A stretch of 64,000 nucleotides of DNA from Streptomyces sp. LHD-70 (GCF_031157275.1 NZ_JAVIFW010000007.1:1-64000); one strand, 5' to 3'. Positions 1 through 9,278 are shown, counted from the stretch's first letter. The notes: generated from the letters alone by a model not told the origin. Numbers and translations: made by a program.

Positions 1-38
1 CACCCCCCACGCCCCTCGTGATCCCACCGGAGCCCCTG

Positions 39-926
39 ATGACCACCAACCCCGCAGAGAGACTCGTCGATCTGCTCGACCTTGAGCAGATCGAGGTCAA
101 TATCTTCCGCGGCCGCAGCCCTCAGGAGTCGCTGCAGCGCGTCTTCGGCGGGCAGGTCGCCGGCCAGGCACTGGTTGCCGCAGGCCGCACCACGGACGGC
201 GACCGGCCAGTGCACTCGCTGCACGCCTACTTCCTGCGCCCCGGCCGCCCCGGTGTGCCCATCGTGTACCAGGTGGAGCGCGTTCGCGACGGCCGCTCGT
301 TCACCACCCGCAGGGTCACCGCTGTGCAGCAGGGCCGCACGATCTTCAACCTGACTGCCTCCTTCCACAAGGCCGAGCAGGGCAGCTTCGAGCACCAGTT
401 GCCGCCGCGGATCGACGCTCCCGCCCCTGACACACTGCCGACCGTCACCGACGAGATCCGGGCCCATCTCGGCGCCCTGCCCGAGCAGTTGGAGAGCATG
501 GCCCGCCGCCAGCCCTTCGACATCCGCTACGTCGACCGGCTTCGCTGGACCCAGGACGAGGTCCAGGACGCCGAGCCGCGCAGCGCCGTGTGGATGCGCG
601 CCGTGGGCCCTCTCGGCGACGACCCGCTCGTCCACACCTGCGCCTTGACGTACGCGAGCGACATGACCCTCCTTGATGCTGTACGTATCCCCGTCGAGCC
701 CTTGTGGGGCCCGCGCGGTTTCGACATGGCGTCGCTGGACCACGCCATGTGGTTCCACCGCCCGTTCCGAGCCGACGAGTGGTTCCTGTACGACCAGGAA
801 TCCCCGATCGCCACGGGCGGTCGTGGTCTCGCCCGCGGGCGCATCTACGACCAGCAGGGTCAACTCCTTGTCTCTGTCGTGCAGGAGGGCCTGTTCCGTC
901 GGTACCAGCCCGAAGGCGCTTCGTGA
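39..926 (+). CDS. tesB: acyl-CoA thioesterase II (TesB-type)
   Basis: Hydrolyses acyl-CoA to free fatty acid and CoA in the cytoplasm; this is inferred from the family. The 295-residue product has the usual TesB length and double hot-dog layout. The first half carries a conserved GGQVAGQALVAA segment, and the second half carries the TYASDMTLLD motif, which supplies the catalytic Asp, and a later SVVQEGLFR segment with the conserved Gln. An upstream in-frame GTG at 18 is possible, but the ATG at 39 (MTTNPAERL) fits family N-termini better. The stop overlaps the start of the next gene by four bases (GTGA), so the two are probably co-translated. The exact acyl chain preference cannot be read from the sequence. 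Confidence 0.9.
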   Translation: MTTNPAERLVDLLDLEQIEVNIFRGRSPQESLQRVFGGQVAGQALVAAGRTTDGDRPVHSLHAYFLRPGRPGVPIVYQVERVRDGRSFTTRRVTAVQQGRTIFNLTASFHKAEQGSFEHQLPPRIDAPAPDTLPTVTDEIRAHLGALPEQLESMARRQPFDIRYVDRLRWTQDEVQDAEPRSAVWMRAVGPLGDDPLVHTCALTYASDMTLLDAVRIPVEPLWGPRGFDMASLDHAMWFHRPFRADEWFLYDQESPIATGGRGLARGRIYDQQGQLLVSVVQEGLFRRYQPEGAS

Positions 927-1444
927 ACGATCGAGACACCCGGCTCGCTGACGCGGTCCGGCTGCGGGAGAACGGTCACCCGACCGAAGCCAAGGAACGT
1001 CTCGTCGTTCTCGCCGAGAAACTGCCCGACGACGCCCAAGTCGCGTACCAGACAGCCTGGGTGCACGACACTCTCGGCCTCGAAGCCGAAGCCGTGCCGC
1101 ACTACCGGCGAGCCCTCGGAATCCCCGGAGGTCTCTCCACCGACGATCGCGCCAACGCCCTGCTCGGACTCGGATCCACCTACCGCGTCCTCGGCAGGTA
1201 CGAAAAGGCCGTGGAGACGCTGACCGCCGCGTCGGCGGAGTTCCCGGAGAACGGCGCCCTGAGGGCGTTCCTCTCCATGGCCCTGTTCAACGTGGGCCGC
1301 CACCATGACGCGATGGAACTGCTCCTCACCCTCGTCGCCACGACGAGCGACGATCCAAACGTCGCGGAGTACCGGCCGGCCATCGAGCACTATGCCCAGG
1401 ACCTCCACGAGACCGTTCAGAGTGACTCCTTCGGCGAGGCGTAA
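923..1444 (+). CDS. tetratricopeptide repeat protein
   Basis: A 173-residue cytoplasmic protein made almost entirely of TPR-like helical pairs (for example AYQTAWVHDTLGLEAEAVPH and LLGLGSTYRVLGRYEKAVET). The GTG start overlaps the thioesterase stop, and a TPR arrangement begins within about ten residues of it, supporting this start over a longer open frame upstream. TPR proteins are adaptors, so no catalytic activity is implied. Similar stand-alone TPR proteins are common in actinomycetes with no assigned partner. Coupling to tesB suggests shared expression, but I see nothing that defines its job. Confidence 0.85.
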   Translation: MNDRDTRLADAVRLRENGHPTEAKERLVVLAEKLPDDAQVAYQTAWVHDTLGLEAEAVPHYRRALGIPGGLSTDDRANALLGLGSTYRVLGRYEKAVETLTAASAEFPENGALRAFLSMALFNVGRHHDAMELLLTLVATTSDDPNVAEYRPAIEHYAQDLHETVQSDSFGEA

Positions 1445-1627
1445 CCGTCTGTCTTCATGTGTCCGCCAGCGTGCAGAGTGGGGTGGGCTCATGGTTCGCA
1501 GCCCTCCCCTCCGACGAAGTTGAGGAACGCTGATCCAAAGCGCCTGGACAACAGGCGCGGCAGGAGCTGCCAGCGCGCACGTCGCCGCCCTCTTCACCTG
1601 GCCAGCAAGGGGATCTGCAAGAAAGAC

Positions 1628-2737
1628 CTAACCCTGTCTGCGGCTGAGCCAGCCCAGGAGGCCGCGTCGGGCCGGTCCTGTTGCGGGCGCCGCTTCTCGG
1701 TCTCGTTGGTCTCGGTGTTCGCCTCGCGCTTCGCACAGTGCGCGCTCCACTCCCCCGCCGGGGTCGTCTGGCCCGTCGCAGTGCTCCAAGGCGTCCTCGA
1801 AGGGCCTCGTCGGAGCCGGTGTGCGGGTGGAGGTCGTGGGCTCAACTCCTCGGGGGATGTTGCTCTGTGGCGCTGTGGCGGTGTTCAAGGGGGAAGCTTG
1901 GGCCGGGGCATCGGGGGCGCTGGACGGTGTCTTGGGTGGTGCTTCGCGCGGTCGTGGAGCCGGGCGTTCGTTCCTCGCCTCGTCGATGCCCAGGGTCAGT
2001 GTGGTGCGCAGCCAGCGGATCTCGTCCGGGTCGTCGGCTTGCAGGACGCGTGCGGCTGCTTGTGCTGTGGGTGAGTCCGGGGCGCCGGGCAGGGTCGTGG
2101 ACTCGGGGCGGAGGCGGTTCAGGTAGGCACGTTCGTACGGGTCGGGCACGATGTCGGCGACCTGGGTGGGGTCGAGCATCGAGGCCGTCACCGCTGCGCT
2201 CTGCCAGGGGTCTCGGGCCAGGCGGAGTAGGTGGCCGCAGTGGCGTTCGCGCCAGTTGCGGGCGCGTCGGTCCTCGCCCGCGCCGAGGCGGGTCCGGAGC
2301 GTGATGGGTGCCTTGCCGGAGAGCAGCGAGGCGTTGGCCTCCGCGAACTGGCGGATGTCGTCGGCGAGATAGAGCCATACGAGCGTGCGGTATCGGTTCA
2401 GGTAGAACTTGGCCGGGGTGAGGAAGCCGAGGCGGGCGAGTTTGGTGAAGCGGTCGCGGGTGATGCCCATGAGTTCGGCGCCTTCGGTGGTACCGACGAG
2501 CTTGACGCGTTCACGCAGTGTGTCGGGGAATCCTTGGGCGGACTGGAGTCGTTCGATCTCTGCCCTGGGGATGCGCCAACGCCCGGGATCCTGGCCTGCG
2601 GTGGTGCGGACCAGGCCGAGTTGGACGGCCAGGAGCAGCTCAGTGCGTTTCAGGCCCAGGTCGATGGCTGCGCGGCTGGGCGCGTAGGACGCTGTGAGGG
2701 CTTGAACTGGCTTGGTGGGTACGGCTTTTCCGGTCAT
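1628..2737 (-). CDS. DUF6397-type protein
   Basis: A 369-residue protein resembling the Streptomyces family DUF6397. The N-terminal ~130 residues look like a helix-turn-helix/excisionase-like DNA-binding region (AAIDLGLKRTELLLAVQLG, WRIPRAEIERLQ, then AELMGITRDRFTKLARLGF), repeated twice. The middle part is basic and helical with LNRYRTLVWLYLADDIRQFA. The C-terminal ~120 residues are Pro/Ala/Thr-rich and probably disordered. The start has a good ribosome site (GGGAGA) upstream. It is convergent with the TPR gene, and the 183-base gap between them holds nothing I recognise. A transcription-factor role is inferred from the two winged-HTH-like segments only. Confidence 0.75.
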   Translation of the reverse strand: MTGKAVPTKPVQALTASYAPSRAAIDLGLKRTELLLAVQLGLVRTTAGQDPGRWRIPRAEIERLQSAQGFPDTLRERVKLVGTTEGAELMGITRDRFTKLARLGFLTPAKFYLNRYRTLVWLYLADDIRQFAEANASLLSGKAPITLRTRLGAGEDRRARNWRERHCGHLLRLARDPWQSAAVTASMLDPTQVADIVPDPYERAYLNRLRPESTTLPGAPDSPTAQAAARVLQADDPDEIRWLRTTLTLGIDEARNERPAPRPREAPPKTPSSAPDAPAQASPLNTATAPQSNIPRGVEPTTSTRTPAPTRPFEDALEHCDGPDDPGGGVERALCEARGEHRDQRDREAAPATGPARRGLLGWLSRRQG

Positions 2738-2945
2738 GGTGGTCTCCCCCGTGAGGTCGGATCGCTCTGACTACTCTCGGTGAAGACCGTAGCCCGGACG
2801 TGCCTCGGGCCGCTCGGCCTGTGGATAACTCTGGCGGCCGGCCGGTTCCGGCTGCTTCCGCCGGTCCTCTGTCGCCGCTCCGAGCGGGCCGTCGCCGCAG
2901 GTCGGGCGGGTCGTGCGGGGCGGGCGCGTTCGGATTCGTGGGCTT

Positions 2946-3353
2946 TCAGAGGTCGACGGCGGGTGGACGGTGGCGTGTGCCGACGCCGAGGTGTTCGCCG
3001 ACGCGGTTGACGAGCAGCGTCATCTCGTACGCCACTTGTCCGATGTCGGCTTCGTCGGAGCTCAGGACGCACAGGCAGCTGCCGTCGCCGGCAGCTGTCA
3101 CGAAGAGGATCGCCTCGTCGAACTCGATCATGGTCTGGCGTACGTTGCCGGCGCCGAAGTGGCGTCCGGAGCCTTTGGCCAGGCTGTGCAGTCCGGAGGA
3201 GACCGCGGCCAGGTGTTCGGCGTCCTCCCGCTGGAGGTCTGAACTCGCCCCTGTCACCAGGCCGTCGTTGGACAGGACCAGTGCGTGCCGTACGTGCTCG
3301 ACGCGCTTCGTCAGATCGTCCAGCAACCAGCCAAGTCCGGTGTTCTGCGCCAT
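2946..3353 (-). CDS. Roadblock/LC7 protein (second CvnB-like paralogue)
   Basis: A 135-residue Roadblock/LC7 protein, the family that acts as GTPase-activating partner for the small GTPase of conservons. It shares most of its motif order with the CvnB protein encoded at 5241-5678: WLLDDLTKRV, VRHALVLSNDGL, DAEHLAAVSSGLHSLAKG, GRHFGAGNVRQTM and AAGDGSCLCVLSS. The start is set by a GGGAGGT ribosome site eight bases upstream; a longer open frame has no such site. It is separated from the conservon by a plus-strand F420/PPOX gene, so it must be transcribed on its own. It may compete with or replace CvnB at the GTPase. Confidence 0.88.
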   Translation of the reverse strand: MAQNTGLGWLLDDLTKRVEHVRHALVLSNDGLVTGASSDLQREDAEHLAAVSSGLHSLAKGSGRHFGAGNVRQTMIEFDEAILFVTAAGDGSCLCVLSSDEADIGQVAYEMTLLVNRVGEHLGVGTRHRPPAVDL

Positions 3354-3429
3354 GATTCGGACCTCCCCGTTCATCCGTTGCTCGCCAGCCTTCCCCACCG
3401 TCGCGCTGCGGGCAAGACAGGATGGGGAC

Positions 3430-3861
3430 ATGGCACAGAAGATGACTAACGCTGAATGGCAGGCATTTGTCTCACATGGGACCCGTACCGGGAAGCTGTC
3501 GACCGTACGCGCGGACGGGTCGCCGCACGTCTCCCCGGTCTGGTTCGTCCTTGACGGTGACCGGCACCTGATCTTCAACACGGGCAAGAACACGGTGAAG
3601 GGCCGCAATCTCGCACGGGACGGCCGGGTCGCCCTGTGTGTGGACGACGACCGGCCGCCGTTCGCGTACGTGGTGATACAGGGGCGGGCGGAGTTGATCG
3701 AGGAGTTGGGGCAGGTGCGTGAGGCGGCGACGCGGATCGCCGCTCGCTACATGGGCCCGGAGCGTGCCGAGGAGTTCGGTGCGCGCAATGGTGTGCCGGG
3801 TGAACTGCTGGTGCGGGTGCGGATCGAGAAGGTGTCCGCTGAGGGTGGGGTGGCGGATTGA
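3430..3861 (+). CDS. PPOX-class F420-dependent oxidoreductase
   Basis: A 143-residue split-beta-barrel flavin/F420-binding protein. Family features visible are GKLSTVRADGSPHVSPVWF, the typical N-terminal strand pair lining the cofactor site, then a GRNLARDGRVALCVDDDRPP segment and the terminal dimer helices. Members reduce diverse small molecules using F420H2 or FMN; the substrate is not predictable. It lies between, and divergent from, the second Roadblock gene, with a 76-base shared promoter gap, and ends 48 bases before the CvnD stop, so it interrupts the minus-strand conservon region. Confidence 0.87.
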   Translation: MAQKMTNAEWQAFVSHGTRTGKLSTVRADGSPHVSPVWFVLDGDRHLIFNTGKNTVKGRNLARDGRVALCVDDDRPPFAYVVIQGRAELIEELGQVREAATRIAARYMGPERAEEFGARNGVPGELLVRVRIEKVSAEGGVAD

Positions 3862-3909
3862 GCGGGGACCGAGTGGTGTCGGAAGCCGCTGGTGGCGGGG
3901 TGTCGTGCG

Positions 3910-4521
3910 TCAGGGTTGGGCGACGCTGTCGAGGAGCCGGGCGGTGTGCATTCGCCCTGCGTACTCGACGAGCCTGATCAGCACTTCCTTTCCCGAGTCG
4001 CGGTCGCGGGCGTCGCAGAGGACGACGGGTGTGCCGGGGTCGAGGTCGAGGGCGCGGGAGACGTCGTGGGCTCCGTAACTGCGCGCTGCAGGGAAGCAGT
4101 TGACGGCGACCACGAAGGGGATGCGCCGGTGCTCGAAGAAGTCGACTGCGGGAAAGCAGTCCTCCAGGCGCCGGGTGTCCGCGAGTACGACCGCACCGAG
4201 GGCTCCGTACGAGAGTTCGTCCCACAGGAACCAGAAGCGGTCCTGTCCCGGTGTGCCGAAGAGGTACAGGGACAGTCCGCTTCTGATGGTGATCCTTCCG
4301 AAGTCCATGGCGACGGTAGTGGTGGACTTTCGGTCCACGCCCGCGGTGTCGTCCACCAACTCGCCTATTTCGCTCAGGCGTTCCTCAGTCCGCAGTGGCC
4401 GGATCTCGCTGACGGAACCGACCAGAGTGGTTTTTCCCACGCCGAATCCGCCGGCGACGAGGATCTTCAGGGCCAGCGCGGTGGAGTCGCCGCTGTCGGC
4501 GTAGAGGCGCTCGGGGGCCAT
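3910..4521 (-). CDS. cvnD: conservon GTPase (CvnD)
   Basis: A 203-residue Ras/MglA-like small GTPase. Visible motifs are the P-loop GGFGVGKTTLVGSVS near residue 24, a conserved DDTAGVDRKSTTTVAMDFG switch region, LFGTPGQDRFWFLW (G3) and VAVNCF in place of the classical NKxD. In conservons this GTPase works with CvnA, CvnB and CvnC at the membrane as a G-protein-like switch. The ATG at 4521 gives the normal family length. The same frame is open back to a GTG at 4776 that overlaps the CvnC stop as GTGA, which would add 85 Pro-rich residues. I prefer the short form because the GTPase fold begins there. Confidence 0.9.
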   Translation of the reverse strand: MAPERLYADSGDSTALALKILVAGGFGVGKTTLVGSVSEIRPLRTEERLSEIGELVDDTAGVDRKSTTTVAMDFGRITIRSGLSLYLFGTPGQDRFWFLWDELSYGALGAVVLADTRRLEDCFPAVDFFEHRRIPFVVAVNCFPAARSYGAHDVSRALDLDPGTPVVLCDARDRDSGKEVLIRLVEYAGRMHTARLLDSVAQP

Positions 4522-4772
4522 GGTCACTTCTCTCAGGGGGTGCGGGGAGTCGGGTACGTGCCGCGCGTGACGGGCGTTCGCCACACGCGCGGTGACGGTT
4601 GCTGAGGGGCGGCGGCTTCCTTCGGTGGGGGGTGAAGTCTGGGTGGGCAGCAGTATCGGGGCCGGGGGCTCTTGCTCGGGGGCCAGGACCGGGGATTGTG
4701 TGTTCTGACCGCTGCGCGTCCAAGTCGTTCCTATATGGGGGCAGGTATGGGCTCCGCAGTGGGCGTTTCGCC

Positions 4773-5195
4773 TCACAGGGCGCGCAGGCCGTCGATGACC
4801 TCGCGCAGGATGTGCTCGTCCGGTAGGTGTGCGGGCGGTACGGGGCGGCTGATGCGGATGCAGCCTCGGTTCAGGAGGTCGCCGAGGAGGACGCGGACGA
4901 CTCCTACGGGAAGGTCGGCGTCCGTGGCGAGTTCGGCGACCGACTGGGCTTCTACGCGGCAGAGTTCGAGCAGCGCGCGGTGCTCCGGTCCGAGGAAGGT
5001 GTCGGCGCCCGGGGCAGGGGCGCCGGTGTCCAGGGCGACGAGGGCGATGAGGTCGAAGTGCGCGGCGTTCGGGCCGGGGTCGGTGCGTCCGCCGGTCATG
5101 GCGTACGGGCGGACGACGGGGCCGGCCTCTGCGTCGTACCAGTGGCTGCCGGGCCGGGGGCGGCCGGTGCCCTCGGGGCCCTCGTCTGCGGTCAC
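4773..5195 (-). CDS. cvnC: conservon DUF742 protein (CvnC)
   Basis: A 140-residue DUF742 protein, the third component of a conservon. It has the family start WYDAEAGPVVRPYAMTGGRT, a winged-helix-like middle (LLELCRVEAQSVAELATDA, LPVGVVRVLLGDLL) and the C-terminal LREVIDGLRAL. DUF742 proteins bind the kinase-like CvnA and the GTPase in interaction studies of other conservons. It lies 45 bases after CvnB. Its stop forms a GTGA overlap with a possible upstream start of CvnD. Confidence 0.93.
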   Translation of the reverse strand: MTADEGPEGTGRPRPGSHWYDAEAGPVVRPYAMTGGRTDPGPNAAHFDLIALVALDTGAPAPGADTFLGPEHRALLELCRVEAQSVAELATDADLPVGVVRVLLGDLLNRGCIRISRPVPPAHLPDEHILREVIDGLRAL

Positions 5196-5240
5196 TCGGG
5201 GCCCTCCTCAGTGTTCATGTGTGACGGCCGCCTTCCCTGC

Positions 5241-5678
5241 TCATCGTGCGGCGGGTGGCTGTTCTGTGTGCCGAGGTGGGGTATGGAGGTGCTCGCCGAC
5301 GCGTTTGACCAGGCGGGCCATCTCGTAGGCGATCAGGCCGATGTCGGCGACGGCGGTGCTCAGTACGGCGATGCAGGAGCCGTCTCCGGCGGCGGCGATG
5401 AAGAGGTGGCCCTGATCCATTTCGACCATGGTCTGTCGCACTCCCCCGACGCCGAAGTGTCGGCCCGCACCTTTGGCGAGGCTGTGGAAGCCGGATGCGA
5501 CGGCCGCGAGGTGTTCGGCGTCGTCTCGGCGGAGTGTGTGCGAGGAGCCGATGGCGAGGCCGTCGCTGGAGAGCATCACGCAGTGGCGTACGTCGGCGAT
5601 GCGGGTCACCAAGTCGTCCAGGAGCCAGTCGAGTTGGCCGGTGGCGTCGGCGTCTCTGTGGCCGGTTTGGTCGATCAC
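5241..5678 (-). CDS. cvnB: conservon Roadblock/LC7 protein (CvnB)
   Basis: A 145-residue Roadblock/LC7 domain protein that in conservons pairs with the CvnD GTPase. Motifs: LDWLLDDLVTRIADVRHCVM, SSDGLAIGSS, DAEHLAAVASGFHSLAKG, GVRQTMVEMDQGHLF and AAGDGSCIAVLS. The ATG overlaps the downstream part of the CvnA frame as ATGA, which means the cvnA 3' end is still positioned for translational coupling even though the cvnA frame is broken further upstream. It is clearly related to the second Roadblock gene at 2946-3353. Confidence 0.93.
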   Translation of the reverse strand: MIDQTGHRDADATGQLDWLLDDLVTRIADVRHCVMLSSDGLAIGSSHTLRRDDAEHLAAVASGFHSLAKGAGRHFGVGGVRQTMVEMDQGHLFIAAAGDGSCIAVLSTAVADIGLIAYEMARLVKRVGEHLHTPPRHTEQPPAAR

Positions 5679-8288
5679 GTTCGGTCTCCTTCGTGGCTGT
5701 CTCCGCGTGTGGGCGGGAGCTGGCTTCCGGGGCTTCCCGGTGGGCGGCCACCGCCTCGGTCCCAGCCGTCGCGGTAGGCCGTCATACGCGCTCTGACCTG
5801 TTCCGGGGTGCGTTCCCAGGGTTCGGGAAGCGGTGGCTCGGGTGGGGCGTCTGGGGGTTGCTCGCGGAGCTGAGGGGCGAGGCTGGCTTGGCGCACCCTG
5901 CGCGGGAGGCCCTTGGAGTCGGGGACGGGCTCAGAGCTGCTGGTGCTGGTGCTGGTGTGCAGCGTGAGGGTGGTTGTTTTGGGGCGGACGGTCGGTTGGC
6001 TCGGTTCCGGCACGCGCGCGTGGAGGCGGTTTTCGCCGAGTTCTCGGCTGCCGTAGGTGATGCTTGTTCCGTGCGCTGTGTTCTCAAGGGCTCGGGTCTG
6101 CCCTTCCGCGCCGGCTTGTGCCTGATTGAGGAGAGCGGTCGGCAGCAGGACGACGGCTGTGGTGCCTCCGTACGGTGAGGTCCGCAGGTGGACCTTGATG
6201 CTGTGGCGGGCGGAGAGCCTGCTGACGACGAACAGGCCGAGGCGGTCGCTGTCGAACAGGTCGAGGGCGCCTGACTGCTCGATGCGGCGGTTGGCGGCGT
6301 CGAGGCGCTCTGCGCCCATGCCGAGGCCGCGGTCCTCGACTTCGAGGGCGTAGCCGTTGCCGACAGGTTCGCCGCTGATGCGGACTCGGGTGTGCGGTGG
6401 GGAGAACTGGGTTGCGTTTTCGACGAGTTCGGCCAGGAAGGTGGGTGACGTCGGCGACGGCGGACCCGACGACCGCTGCTTCCGGGAAGTGTTCGACCTG
6501 CACGCGGGCGTAGTCCTCGACTTCGGCTACGGCGGCGCGGACGACGTTGGTCAGAGGTACGGGGGCGCGCCAGGCGCGGCCAGGGGGTGAGCCGGAGAGG
6601 ATGATCAGGCTCTCGGCGTGCCTGCGCATGCGCGTGGTGAGGTGGTCTAGCCGGAACAGGTCGCTGAGTTCGTTCGGGTCGTCGGCGCGGCGCTCCATGG
6701 CGTCGAGCAGGTTGAGTTGGCGGTGCACGAGGATCTGGGAGCGGCGGGCCAGGTTGACGAAGACTCCGGAGATGCCGTCGGCGAGCTCGGCGCGCTCCAC
6801 GGCGGCGTGCAGCGCCGCGCGGTGCACGGTGTTGAGCGCTTCTGCGACCTGTCCCGTCTCGTCGTCGGAGGCGGGGCCGTGCGGGGCTTCCGCGTGGACG
6901 TCGAGCTCTTCGCCGGCGCGCAACCGGCGCATGGCTTGCGGGAGTTTGTGGCGGGCGATCTGCAGGGCGCTGTTGCGGAGGTCGACGAGTTCGACGACGA
7001 GGCCGCGTCCGATGCGTACGGAGATCACGAGGGACGCGGCGACCGCGAGGAGGCCGAGGAGGACTGCGGCGCCGGCTGGGGAGAGCGCGCCGCGGGGCAG
7101 CGGGTCGGCGCGGCTCACCGCGTCGCTCCGTGCGTCGCTCTCGATGGCGCGGAGGCCCTCGGCCACGGTCTTGTAGGCTGCTTCGCTCTTCATGCCGCTG
7201 ACGGCCGCGTACGCCTTCGCGGGGCTGGAGGCGGTCAAGACGCCGTCGTCGGTTTGGCGCACGTCGCGGTAGGCGCTGGTTCTCTGCAGTTCGCGCCAGG
7301 CCTGCCGGTCGGCTGCTTGCAGGTCGTGTGCGGCGGTTCCGGTGAGGGTGCGGCGGGTTTCGATGGCGCCGATGAAGGCGTGCAGGCGTGTGCCGTCGAG
7401 GGTGCCGGTCAGGCGGGCGGAGGTGAGCAGGGTGTCCTGGCGGGCTGTCATCTCGGCGGCCTGGGCGATTTCCAGCAGTACGCGCGCGTGGGAGGCGCGT
7501 TGGGGGTCGTGGATCCCGGTGAGGGCTCCGGTGACGCCGAACGCGGTGGTGATGGTGGAGGTGTACTGCTCGTATGCGTCGTTCCAGTTGTTGTCGCGGT
7601 CGCGGATTCCCTTGCGGTGTGCGGTGAGTTCGTCTGTCCGTGCCATGAAGTCGGTGAGGCGCTGGGTCACTTCGGGTGGGAGGTCGCTGCCGTCGGCGAC
7701 GGTGTGGCCGGGGGCTAGGCTCAGTCGGTCGACGGCACGGTCGGTGGCTGCTGACCGCTGTTGGAGTTCGGTGGCTGCTTGTGTGCCCGGTTTCGTGGCG
7801 TAGCTGACGGCGGCGCGGCGTTCCGCCTGGAGTGCGGTGACGGCGGCGTCGATGGGCGCGCGTATGTGACTGTCCATGCGCTGTGCCTGGCTGAGGCGGG
7901 CCATGTCCTGGGCTGTGGTGACGGTGGCGTACGCCCACAGGGCGAGCAGCGAGACGACGGGCACCATGAGCAGGGACACGACTTTGGCGCGCACGGTGCG
8001 GGGGCGGAGCCGGAATCGTGACGCACGCGTGCGTGATGGTGGTTGTGGCGTCGTGGGCCGGTCGGCGGCAGCAGGGGATGGCTGCTCCTGGTCCTCTTCT
8101 GCGGGGCGGCCCGCGTGCGCTCGGCGGCCGGATTGCGGGGGCGGGTTGGACTCGGAGGCCGGTTCGACGCCCGTCGACTGTGCGGGCGGTGAAGTGGTTT
8201 CCTCGGAGGGGGAGTTGGGGCCGGATGTGCGGCGGGGTGTGCGCATGGCCTCCTCGCTCGGGCCGTGGTGGATGGGGTCTGCGGCCAC
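5675..8288 (-). pseudogene. cvnA: conservon sensor histidine-kinase-like protein (CvnA), frameshifted
   Basis: Membrane sensor of the conservon. From the N-terminus there is a Pro/Ser-rich tail, a first TM (VSLLMVPVVSLLALWAYATV), a nitrate/nitrite-type extracellular helical sensing domain, a second TM (AAVLLGLLAVAASLVISVRI), HAMP, and a dimerisation-like helix (NLARRSQILVHRQLNLLDAM). At 6435-6440 the frame changes. The minus-strand codons after VADVTHL read PGRTRRKR, while one base over they read LAELVENATQFS, the N box, followed by DRGLGMG (G1 box) and LGLFVVSRLSARH. A single extra base explains this. The start is uncertain: GTG at 8288, or ATG at 8246 next to an AGGAGG. The C-terminal 120 residues are Pro/Thr-rich and include a dispersed repeat. 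A sequencing error or a true recent mutation are both possible. Confidence 0.88.
6009..6039. repeat. dispersed repeat copy inside cvnA tail
   Basis: A 31-base segment beginning GGCACGCGCGCGT and ending GGTTTTCGCCGA matches, with one internal mismatch, the first copy of the tandem element at 26674 in the same orientation. Here it is read in the minus frame as ENRLHARVP within the low-complexity C-terminal tail of CvnA. Confidence 0.7.
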
Positions 8289-8297
8289 CGGGGCGGA

Positions 8298-9074
8298 TCA
8301 GTGGGCGGTGGCGCTTTCGGCCGGTCGTTGGGCGGAGGCCGATGCCTCGTGTTCCACGGCTGTCGGGGAGAGCGCGACGAAGGCCGAGGTGAGGAAGAGG
8401 TAGGAGCCGAGGCCTACGGCGAGAGGGAAGACGAACTGCATCGCGGTGGCTCCGGGGAGGGCGGCGCTCGACGGGTCGACACGCACGTTCACGGCCATCA
8501 TTCCGGTGTAGTGCATGCTGCTGACGGCGACGCCCATCACCAGGGAGGCAGCGGCCACGGCGAGTGGTGAGGTGATGTTGAGCGCCGCCCACAGGGCGGC
8601 GGTCGCTGCGACGACGGCGATCGCGACGGAGAGTGCGACGAGCAGCGGGTCGTAGTCGACGGAGCCGTGCAGGCGGACCGCGGCCATGCCCAGGTAGTGC
8701 ATGCTCGCGACGCCCAGGCCGGTGGTGAGGCCACCGACGAGGAGGGCGCGGCCCCGGTCGCGGCCGTAGCCGACGGCGAAGACGCCGCCGCCGACGACCA
8801 GCATCGCGACGAGAAGGCTCAGCACGGTCAGCGGCACGTCGTAGCGGATCTCGGTGCCGCTGACGCTGAACCCGAGCATCGCGACGAAGTGCATCGTCCA
8901 GATGCCGGTGCCGATCGCGGAGGCCGCGGTGATCAGCCAGTTGCGGCGGGCCCGGCCGGTGGCGGCCAGGGCGCGGACGGTGCAGCGCAGCCCGAGGGCG
9001 GCGCCGATGCACGCCATGACGTACGACAGCACGGGGGTCAGCCAGCCGAAGGCGGCGTGGTCCAGGTGTCCCAT
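8298..9074 (-). CDS. MHYT-domain integral membrane protein
   Basis: A 258-residue membrane protein with about seven TM helices and repeated MHYT-type motifs: WTMHFVAMLGF, ASMHYLGMAA and SSMHYTGMMAV. MHYT domains are proposed to bind copper and sense oxygen, CO or NO, usually fused to signalling domains; here the domain stands alone. It is the first gene of the minus-strand conservon unit and ends 10 bases before the furthest upstream possible cvnA start, so it probably supplies the sensing input of this conservon. The promoter should lie in the 204-base gap shared with the divergent methyltransferase. Confidence 0.9.
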   Translation of the reverse strand: MGHLDHAAFGWLTPVLSYVMACIGAALGLRCTVRALAATGRARRNWLITAASAIGTGIWTMHFVAMLGFSVSGTEIRYDVPLTVLSLLVAMLVVGGGVFAVGYGRDRGRALLVGGLTTGLGVASMHYLGMAAVRLHGSVDYDPLLVALSVAIAVVAATAALWAALNITSPLAVAAASLVMGVAVSSMHYTGMMAVNVRVDPSSAALPGATAMQFVFPLAVGLGSYLFLTSAFVALSPTAVEHEASASAQRPAESATAH

Positions 9075-9278
9075 GGCTCAGGGAGGTTAGACCTGAAGGG
9101 GGCGCGCGGGGGGCGCAGTTCGCAAGCTGGCGGAATATGACGCGGAGATGTTCCTGAACGACCGAGCAAGGGTCGAACATGCGCACCGCACGGACGTACG
9201 AGGGAGAGTTATCCACAGGTTTGCCGCTGCTGGCCGTCGGCGGGCGCCGTTGTCAGTGGGCTGCGCCATCATGAACAC

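Noticed and set aside
5782..9216. 1144-codon minus-strand open frame across the conservon
   Set aside because: Its Arg/Pro/Ser-rich translation has no motif and overlaps the clear MHYT, CvnA and CvnB frames; it is a shadow of the high GC third positions.
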